A stretch of DNA of 13,159 nt, taken from contig NAOQ01000069.1 of the NCBI GenBank assembly GCA_002751075.1, forward strand, positions 187,849-201,007, written 5' to 3'. The notes beneath the pieces were generated by a model. That model was not told where the DNA came from, made no database searches, and worked only from the letters and a program-made list of their open reading frames with translations. Below, piece after piece: positions 1 through 8,300 of this stretch. A program made the translations under genes and the position numbers. Source of the stretch: Ichthyophonus hoferi. Taxonomy: Eukaryota > Opisthokonta > Ichthyosporea > Ichthyophonida > Ichthyophonidae. Each line of letters opens with the position of its first letter. Within the stretch, counting starts at the first letter, position 1.

Positions 1-27
1 CCACTGGGTAGTTCAGTTAAGGGGGAG

Positions 28-185
28 TGTCAAAGTATGTAATGAGTCTTGTAAGTGTGGGATAGGCTGCAACCTGTGAGATAAGATAAGGCGTTATTGA
101 ATATGTTTAGTAATGAGTCGTGTCAGTGTGGGATAGACTGCAACCTGCGAGATAAAATCAGACGTTATTGAATATGTTTAGTAAA
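28..185 (+). repeat. 3' LTR of the plus-strand retroelement copy, with internal tandem duplication
   Basis: The LTR starts TGTCAAAGTATGTAATGAG immediately after the purine tract. Its body matches the reverse complement of about 1690-1777. Inside it a segment of about 71 bases is present twice in direct orientation (about 40-110 and 111-181). Both copies share the block around GGGATAG.CTGCAACCTG and end in TTATTGAATATGTTTAG. The right-hand LTR has this segment once, so the duplication is private to this copy or its lineage. Confidence 0.65.
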
Positions 186-240
186 AAACTTAATGTTAAC
201 CAATCGTAAAGAGGTTAGTAACTCAATGTCCCCCTGACCA
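186..240 (-). repeat. Shortened 3' LTR piece and purine tract of the minus-strand copy
   Basis: On the minus strand a purine tract (complement of 229-240) is followed by a segment (226 down to about 190) that matches the middle of the right-hand LTR, the part around the ACTAATC...GATTAGT near-palindrome. The first ~95 bases expected of an LTR are not here; the segment instead runs into the oppositely oriented LTR. This marks the junction between the two convergent copies. Confidence 0.5.
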
Positions 241-299
241 CTGGTGGATACATTGTAGATCTCCATTATGATTTGGTACTCAAAAAGAAAACATGTGTA

Positions 300-1420
300 T
301 GAAGATTATCTGATATACACATTTTTCTCGCATTTCATAGTCAGCACCAGTCAACTTATTGACCAAAATCGTAGACCTTTTGATGAATTCTGATGGTTTC
401 TCATTTGCTTTTGGCTTGGTTTGAATTCATTTCCTAAAGTTCCCAGTTAGCTGAATGTCAGAACACACAGCGTATTCATCCTTTAAGCTTTTTCATATAT
501 CATAAGCAAATGATGTTGGGCTCCATTTAATTTGCCGACATAACTCCTTACTCAAGCATCTGGCTAAGTAGCCTCTTGCTATTTTCTCTGCCCTCTGTAT
601 TTGCAAGGAAGATTCCTTCTGTTCTGTGGATGGTGTCACCATGAAGACCTCATCACAATCTGCCTCTGGCAGAACGTACTCCATGTCTATGACCCAGTCC
701 TCATAGGTAGGGCCCTCATTTCCTACTCAGAAAAATAGATCTTGACTAAAACCTGGAATATTTTCCAGTCTCCTTGCTGCATCCATGTTTGGCATGTCAT
801 TGAACATAGCCTCCCCCCCAAAAAACATGGCGAGGTGGTTGTAGAAATGTGATTTCTGCATGGTGGCTGGTAAACAAGAATTGGTTGTGTGTATGTCTTG
901 ACCTTCTTGGCCAATGTGTATACACTCTGGAACTTGTGGTCCCAATGACTCTGTGTTTGGAGTGTCCAAATCAATCGGTACTGTATCATTCTCAATATCA
1001 CTCTCAATGTCCACTATCTCAATGTCTTCATCTGACTCTGAGGATGAGATGCAGCTGGCCTTCTTGCGCTTCACTTGTCTTTTCAGACCACTGGATGAAA
1101 CGACTTCTACTACCTGTGTAGGAGAATTTCTTCCCTCTCCAAGCTGCGAAAGTGTGCTGGGTGTAGTAACTCTGTTGAAAGTAAAATGGTTGGGACCGCC
1201 GGTGGCTGTCGAAATTTCAGTTCTTACTTTAGTTAGATACTTTGGAACTCTCCTGCTAGGCCCTGAGTTGGAGTGTTTCTTCCTCTTAATTTGTTGTTTC
1301 TATTCAATAATCCAAGTGTTCCGTCTTTGTATCATCAATGGTAGCTCTTCTTCACTTGAACTTGAGGGTACCTCTACTCTCTCCTTGATGAGCAACCATC
1401 CTGACATCCCCTAATGCCGC
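300..1420 (-). pseudogene. Gag-like remnant of the minus-strand retroelement
   Basis: Coding traces run on the minus strand between the 5' LTR and the purine tract. The upstream half is low-complexity, with basic stretches and a serine and acidic run. The downstream half has the tryptophan- and leucine-spaced pattern seen in copia-type Gag proteins, where a short W-x-x-L pattern precedes a region rich in K, E and L. No zinc knuckle was recognised. The frame is broken in several places, so it is treated as a fossil. It could instead belong to a non-autonomous relative that never carried pol. Confidence 0.5.
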
Positions 1421-1552
1421 CTGTAACCTTTCCAAGTAAATGACTGGCTAGAAGATACTCTCGTCATAAAACACCTAAACAAAAGACTTTAATGATCACT
1501 CTAGGAACCGGTCTTTTTCTGGTGTCATAGACCTCCTTAAGTACCTGGAATT

Positions 1553-1777
1553 GTAACCCAGTACAGTTTCAGGAATATGTGGAAAATCCCCAAATCTATA
1601 TTCTATCCAAAGAAAATGACTGTTTTAACGGTTATTGATTGCTGATTTAAAGGAGTTAATCCTAACTAATCGTAAAGAGATTAGTAACTCATTACTAAGC
1701 ATATTAAATAACGTCTTATCTTATCTCTCAGGTTGCAGCCTATCCCACACTGACAAGACTCATTACATACTTTGACA
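1553..1777 (-). repeat. 5' LTR of the minus-strand retroelement copy
   Basis: Read on the minus strand it begins TGTCAAAGTATGTAATGAG at 1777 and stays alignable with the left LTR for at least 90 bases. The inner end is uncertain; a CA-ending candidate lies near 1553 (GGGTTACA on the minus strand). A stem-loop ACTAATC...GATTAGT lies at 1667-1687. No primer binding site was identified with confidence. Confidence 0.5.
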
Positions 1778-2703
1778 CATTGGCACTTTAAGATAAGCAG
1801 TTCCCACAGCTTTTGTTCTTTCAGTAATCAGAGAAATGTTTACTAACATTAGATAGTGATAATAGTTAATATTTACATTGTAATATAGCACCTCCTACTG
1901 ATCGGTCTCATTGCACAATAACTACCTTAGCACCTGAGGGCATCAAAGCGTCGATCCTCTCTGAATTATAAGAGATATCATTATACTAAAACAGGAATAT
2001 TTAATTAATTTAATTATTTCTTTAAATAACCACAATCATTTAACATATTAGTAATTATTATTACATATGTAGTCTAGAAAAAGTTAATGGTGTTAAAGGG
2101 CAATCCAAGATGATATATCAAAATTGAACCAGCCAGTGTTAGGGGTCCTGCAACTATATAATAAGTCATTCCAATCCTATGTTTTAAGTCCAGATAATAT
2201 ATTGTTTAGTACCCTGTCCAAGAGAAGTCCTGTTGACTTATTTAATAATAAAAAATATGTCTTAGCATATCTGTACTCCATATATACAAAGGGACACGCT
2301 AAAATACCCCTTAATTCGGTATTATCTCTCCTTCTAAACGAATATAAGACACAAGAACGCATTTTTCTCTACTTACTATTCCCAACACATTACTACAGCT
2401 AGTTGCCTAGAGAATCTGTGTACGCGCCTTTTATAAGTCCTCGTCACTTCAACTGAGTTTTGAAGTCAGTTCCCACATTTTCACCAAGCCAAGGTGGTAT
2501 GTTAGAGAAGTGTTGGATCTAACTATTTATTGGTACTTGTTGGTATTATAAGTCCATATTATCATTGAGGGCATAAAACTGAATGTCATTATCATATCTA
2601 AAGCCGAGTAAATTAGACATAATAAGTTTTGAAATAAATTGGAGCATTATATATTACTTGGTAATTGGTTTTTTGTAATTATATTATTGAAAAAGATAAT
2701 TTA
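1778..2703. other. AT-rich spacer, no gene seen
   Basis: The sequence is low-GC with runs such as TTAATTAATTTAATTATT near 2000. A 92-codon open frame on the plus strand (2124-2402) and an overlapping minus frame lack recognisable motifs and have the composition expected of AT-rich noise. Confidence 0.6.
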
Positions 2704-2853
2704 TTATCTACTAATACTCAATATCGTTGAAATATTATCCCTACTTAAATTTTTAAGAAGCCTTTGGAAGCCATCTTCAGTGAGATTAACTAATTGCAAA
2801 GGCACATCTCCATTTCTTACTCTTTTCACAACCATTGCGTATTTTAATCCCAT
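2704..2853 (-). CDS. Short ORF, 49 residues, unrecognised; possible gene fragment
   Basis: The ATG lies at 2851-2853 and the TAA at 2704-2706, both on the minus strand. The product starts MGLKYAMVVKRVRNGD and continues with a segment LVNLTEDGFQRLLKNLSRDN. Unlike the random frames around it, it mixes charged and hydrophobic residues in a helix-like pattern and has codons that are less AT-biased. An in-frame stop lies directly upstream of the ATG. No splice signals or neighbours explain it. It may be a small gene, an exon of a minus-strand gene, a remnant of a mobile element, or chance. Confidence 0.3.
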   Translation of the reverse strand: MGLKYAMVVKRVRNGDVPLQLVNLTEDGFQRLLKNLSRDNISTILSISR

Positions 2854-5100
2854 CTAATATTGGACCAATTATTTTATGATCCACTTGTTACCAGAACTTC
2901 GGTCAAACTACATGTTCATTCGGAGTTAACAGTCTTGCAATAAGGTTTAACAATATTTATTTAATTTCACTACAAAGTATAGCAACTGATATGCGTTACG
3001 ATCAGCATTTCTGATCAGAAATCGCAATCAAGGATTTATGATTAAACAATCTGATTGAAAACTCTTCAATATTCCTATGATTCTAGAATGCCAAGAGTGA
3101 CTGGAATAATTGCATGTCCGGTGCCCAAGCAATGCATATACTATACCACAACCACACAAACATATATATATATATATATTATACAAATTTTTACATTCAA
3201 TCACCTAGCGAATGGGGGACATTATCTTAGTAAGTGTTTTAGGCACATAGTTAAAAATATAGAAAACATAGCATAGCCCTATGAAAGAGATCCTGAACCA
3301 ATCAGGAGCAAATTCAGATGACATGCCTGGAATATCTTTGATTAAACTCCTAGCCAGTGAAAGCCCTCAAGTACAATAGAGAGCTAGAGGTACCTCTGCG
3401 AATCTCCCCAACTGATCTGGTTTGATCCAAGTCATATTCTATTTTTAACAATACGTAATATTGTTAGTTCCATAAAATTAGAGATGGAAAATGTTATTTT
3501 GCTACAATTATGTAAACCAACGCATATTAGCAACTATATAATCATCTCTTGTTTATAGTTATGATTAATATTATAAACATTAGGAATACACCCATTATTG
3601 GTAATTATATACAATTAATCCTATGATAATGAGATACAATTCGTTTCTAATCTTTTTGACAGCAGAGAAAATGAACGACTAATATATCCCGGATTGTGGA
3701 TGACACCTCTTAGTAATCGCTAATTATGGTATACACCGATACTGGTTCAATATTAATTACTTAATTAATTTTATACCTGATCAAATATGTTCATATAATT
3801 TTATGTCATCATATTAGGTAAAGATTGTCTAACAAGAAACTACAAGAAATTTGTTTCTAAAAACATACACTCAGCCGTGGTTGGAATTAGCTGTAATCTG
3901 CTACAATGATTCCTTATTTATTTATTGTCCATTATTAATCAAATAGTAGAAATTATATATTGAACCCAAGTAGTAATGATTCAGATTGAGATTAACTCCT
4001 GTATATCTTATTATATTAGGTATATAGTTTAATTCAAATTCAACCTCACTACATCAAACGTATTTAAAAGTTTGTAAATTAACCAGTGTGTGGTTGAGAC
4101 AGGTCTTCCAGTTTTATTTACACTAGTTTGCCACCTGACATGCATCATTATCAAAGTATTGGCTTAAGATAAAGAGATGGTCTATTATGTTTACCCTATA
4201 CTTTTCCCATTTCTACAATTGTTGTTTTACCAACAATTTATGTACTGTAACAGGAAGTTAATGGTGACTAATAATTATAATTATTAATAAGCACTAATAA
4301 GGGAATACAATGCTTCAGTGGAGTAATATGTAGCCTACTATTTTTATTTTTATAGATGAAAATTAAAATATAACAGTCCATTTTTGCGATTGAATAAAAG
4401 AAAAGATCATAACATAATTGAGAAATATGCACTGTTACAATAAAGTTATATAAAAATATATTGTAAATAATAAATTATATTTATACCATTAATTATTAAA
4501 TTAAAAAAATAAAACTTCATGAAATTATCATGCAGAAAACATGTTTTCTGACCAGATTATTTTTTGCGTAAGATAAAAATTGATCGGGGTATTCCCCGGG
4601 CTGCCACAATTAAATGAGGCTTTTTGTGCGATCAAAATATTTTATGAAGCGTCGTTAAAGTTCATATTATATTACCTTATATTACATTATATTATATTAT
4701 TTATTACATTATATTTACGATTATATCTGTTTATATATTGAAGAAAAACATAACAAAACGAACTCAACCAGATATGACGGGTGTTTTTTAATAAATTTAT
4801 TTAACCAATAACATAACGGTTGACTATTATAATTTCAGGGCTGCCTTAGTTGCGGTTTTACGTGATAAAAGTACGTAGTTCTAGCATAGCAATTTGTCTT
4901 AACATTATAATTATAATTATACTTGAAGTTTAATAATTGAGACAAAAGGTCATATATATACTACATATTTGCTAGAAAGATTTTAGTTTTAAGTAGTGAC
5001 CAAGTATAGCTCTCATTGTATAAGAACATATTATACATGAACATACACTCAATTAGTCAGCCTAATACAACAGCCTTTCTAACTAGGCGCATGAATACGT
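2854..5100. other. AT-rich intergenic spacer
   Basis: No exon-like island with matching splice signals was found on either strand. It holds a TA run (3162-3179), an imperfect TTATA/TTACA array (about 4664-4735), and a few slightly GC-richer patches near 4585-4640 and 4840-4880. Those patches share GGGCTGCC and a degenerate GTG(C)GAT(C)AAAA motif, possibly old repeat remnants. Confidence 0.5.
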
Positions 5101-5110
5101 ACCTTTGCGA

Positions 5111-5117
5111 TATATAA
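5111..5117 (+). promoter_or_regulatory. Possible TATA-like element upstream of the split-gene start
   Basis: TATATAA sits about 190 bases upstream of the candidate ATG at 5305, in a locally GC-richer patch. In such an AT-rich window this motif is expected often by chance, so support is weak. Confidence 0.15.
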
Positions 5118-5304
5118 CCCCAGGTTATCTATAGTGTGCCTATAGGAGGTATACCTACATAATTCACTTCAAGCAAAAAATGATTAAATTTCCAATTTTG
5201 GATGTGCGTTGGTCTCCTTTTTGATCATTTTTGAATAATAATTTGCGTTGGTGTAGTGCAAACGTCAAGTCTAGGCCTCTCTACTTTACACCGATATTAT
5301 CACC

Positions 5305-5308
5305 ATGG
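5305..5308 (+). CDS. First coding exon: ATG plus one base, then donor
   Basis: The context CACCATGG is followed at once by the strong donor GTAAGT (5309). If used, the start codon ends one base before the splice site, leaving phase 1. This matches the exon at 6192, which begins TA-GAG and gives M-V-E-G-G. The 5' UTR would lie upstream, with its start unknown. Alternatively the stretch before 5308 is itself coding: a frame with R-W-C...S-P-W is open from about 5231. Confidence 0.4.
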
Positions 5309-8300
5309 GTAAGTATGTGTATGTGTAATAGTATATTATATTATATTATATTATATTATATTAGTGTTATTGGTATGTTAAAACTAAACTCTTTGATCTC
5401 ACTTACTGTCTCTAGTATCACTTTCTAACTCAAAGGGGACCTTTCCCCCTTTCCTTTATATTATTCAATACTATGTTATATGGATGGACATGTGAATACA
5501 ACGCTATGTTTATAAGTATTTATGTGTGTGTCTATCTGAATCTTTTTCTTTTCCAATAAGAGATGGTGCTTTAGTGTGCATAAACATGATTGGGTGCATA
5601 GGCCCCTGTATTAACTATAAAACCGTATCAAGGTCTCAGTGTATTGTTGCATGTTACTGTGTTGGTGTAATGGAGTTACCCTCATATATGTGGAAAAAAT
5701 TTTTTTTTTAATTATATATACACGTATATGCACATAGTTATGTGTTAAAACACCGGGGGAGATTATGCCTATATATTACTGGTTACAAGATAAGAAATGT
5801 TTTGCAGTTGTATAATTAGGTGAGAGGGCTCACTATATATGTTATGGTAGGATATGGTATACTATTGTATAATATATTGCAATATGACATATTATGGTAT
5901 GATATAGTAGGATATATTACCGCGTGATATATTACAGTATGGTATGATAGGATATAGTAGAATATTTTACGGCGTGATATTTTACAGTATGATATAGTAG
6001 AATATATTATATTATAATACATCGTATTATAATGATATTCTATATATGCAAAAGAATGAAAACCTTAGTCAATAATATGGCTTTTTCTCACACTAACCAC
6101 TAATCATATATATACCGCACAGCACAATACGCTCACACCCTGGAGTTCGGTTTCAAGTCGCATACATGTGCACCCGAGCCCCCTCATCTAGTAGAGGGAG
6201 GGGAAAGCGAGAAGGAGAGAGAGAAGGGAGATAGAGAGTATGATAAGGATATAGAAACTGAGAGAGGGTTCAAACTTTTAATGGATAAAGCTAAAAAGAG
6301 AACATGGCCAAAGCCTAAGTCTAATAAGGTTGGTATAGATTTAGATTGAGATGCTTTGTTTCTTGCGATTAAGTTTATGCATCTATTTTTCACTTCTGAT
6401 AGGTGTATATACATGCGTGTATATAGGTATATAGTTAGTGTTGATATATTTTATTTTATTTTATTTTATTGTTTATTTATTATTGGACATTAATACTATA
6501 TGTAAAGATATATGCGTGTATATAGGTATATGTATATGGGTAATGTTAAAATCCATAAGTGTATATAGTATATGTATGTATTTGTAACTTCATATATATA
6601 TAACATATGGCAGACATATTATTGAAGATATAGGCGTTGTTTGTCAAAATATAGCTACAGCTACCCAGGCAAAATAGCTTATGTAGCTATTATACTTATA
6701 TAAATATATGTAATAAGTATTGAAAACCACAGATCTGTATACAGACAGATAATACGTAAAAGTGTACTCGTATTCAAGTATATATATATATATAAGAAGT
6801 ATAGCAACATACATACACGTTTATATTTACACACATTCTTTCTCTTTTTAAATCAGCTCTGTTAATAGGGGGAAAGATAAACTATACGTATGCAGTTTAT
6901 TAACCATATCGATATGTCAGTCTTTGCCTGATTATTTCCAATATATACACATGATAATTAATTAATTGATTGATTAAACCATTAATTATCATTGGTAATA
7001 TATGTTTGGGGGGCATGTAGACTTGATCGTCATTATTATCACGATGCATGATTGGCAGAGATAGCTAATATATATATCCAATGATTAAGTACCGTTTTAA
7101 TTACGTGCACTTATTTGATTGTATGTCTTTAATTTCATATTAATTATATGATCTCTCTATGTGTATCTAATCTTTACTTGGATTATATATTATATCTTTG
7201 TTTATATAATAGGCCATGCTATATCTCACACGCCATATTTTATTATATCTCTTATTACATTTCCTTATTACTATCACTATTATCTTTCTAAGCTATGTAT
7301 ATCTATAACTATATACCACACATATATATACCTCTAACGATATAAACAGAATACAGAGGATATATAAAGTATATACTACCTAGGTGTATACAGGTATATA
7401 GATCAGTAACATTTAATTATAATAATAGTACGCTGTTGGGTACTATTAAGACTTTGACCGCTACGATAGGCGTTTTACTATTATAATTGACACTATTGGT
7501 CTATAACAGCACATTCCCGATTTCTTTTTAGACGAGTAAAATCACGCTTAATAGGCAATTTCACATTATTTCTGGTATTTAATATGTGATTAATGCTAAT
7601 CTGATCGATTGATCGGGATAATGATTGCTTCCTTCCTGATTATTAACCTCTGAAACCACACTTCTTCATTTTTTTCATATGCATGCATATTTTTTACTAA
7701 TCCCAAGCAGTGAAAATTATAAAAAAATTAAGGAAAAAAGAATCTAGCTTAGAGATGACATAGAGCCAATTAATAGTTAGAGATTCAGACATGACCACAC
7801 ATATATGTTGATTAGATCTATATATATATATATATATATTATAGTAAAAAGTATGTATTAGTATGGGTGTTTCGGCATATACATTTATTAAAACTACATA
7901 GAAAACCATACCAAATATAGCCTAGTGAATCTAAATAATATTAATAAATTGCCTAATTATGCCAGACTGTCCCTCTGGGGTTATCCAAAGATGGTAGGTG
8001 GACTTTTGATTGTTTACTACCTGTATATATATATCTATGATTATGTATGTAAGTATATGTATCAGCGAATGCGTTAATATCTACCGATCAAGTATATGAT
8101 TGGTGAAGTCTGTAGCCTCTCAGATTTCTCCTTTTGTGACGATCTGATTGATCGGTGCCCATCTATCCTTTCACCCTAATTATATGAGTGACTATACTTC
8201 TATACGTGGGCTAATTAACTGCCTAATTATACTAACATACCAAATTGCATACCAATTTCTAACCCTCTACTGACTAACCTAATGTTTATATATACTTACA

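Larger units (their letters stand above)
1..1777. mobile_element. Composite LTR retrotransposon fossil, Ty1/copia-like, two copies tail to tail
   Basis: The left edge holds the 3' end of a plus-strand copy: a purine tract AAGGGGGAG (19-27) directly followed by an LTR beginning TGTCAAAG. The right edge (1777 downward) holds the same LTR start on the minus strand, followed by a gag-like remnant running leftward. At 229-240 there is a second purine tract on the minus strand, next to a shortened LTR piece. Both purine tracts are preceded by a related CCAnTGG stretch, so both look like internal 3' ends of one family. The arrangement is therefore a plus-strand tail joined to a short minus-strand element of about 1.55 kb. 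No protease, integrase or reverse transcriptase was seen in the window, so the minus copy is internally shortened, and it is clearly broken. The copia assignment rests on the purine tract form and the gag-like segment; the family is inferred, not searched. Confidence 0.6.
5309..6191 (+). other. Large first intron with repeats
   Basis: It contains a TTATA array (5331-5363), a minisatellite-like block (about 5840-6010) and two weak exon candidates, after CTCTCTAG near 5415 and after CCAATAAG at 5560. Neither candidate has a convincing donor. Confidence 0.35.

Noticed and set aside
849-1414. Plus-strand open frames of 90 and 166 codons within the left repeat
   Set aside because: They lie antisense to the gag-like remnant and have the low-complexity S/L/C composition expected of a shadow frame.
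2124-2402. 92-codon plus-strand open frame in the spacer
   Set aside because: It has no ATG at the given start, no recognisable motif and no neighbours. An overlapping minus frame is also open, and its composition matches AT-rich noise.
5816-6022. 68-codon minus-strand frame rich in I, Y and S
   Set aside because: It is produced by the GATATAGTAG minisatellite and has no splice signals or conserved pattern.
6120-6185. Possible tRNA-like B box around GGTTTCAAGTCGC
   Set aside because: There is no matching A box, acceptor stem or cloverleaf, and the stretch is better explained as open sequence upstream of exon 2.
6184-6414. 76-codon minus-strand frame rich in S, L and P
   Set aside because: It is antisense to the GAGA-rich exon 2; the serine/proline/leucine run is the reverse reading of the acidic/basic repeat.
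6857-6887. LLIGG.INYT reading as a caspase- or metacaspase-type beta strand
   Set aside because: It covers only about ten residues, no catalytic His or Cys region follows in the next exons, and the alternative frame fits the downstream gene better.
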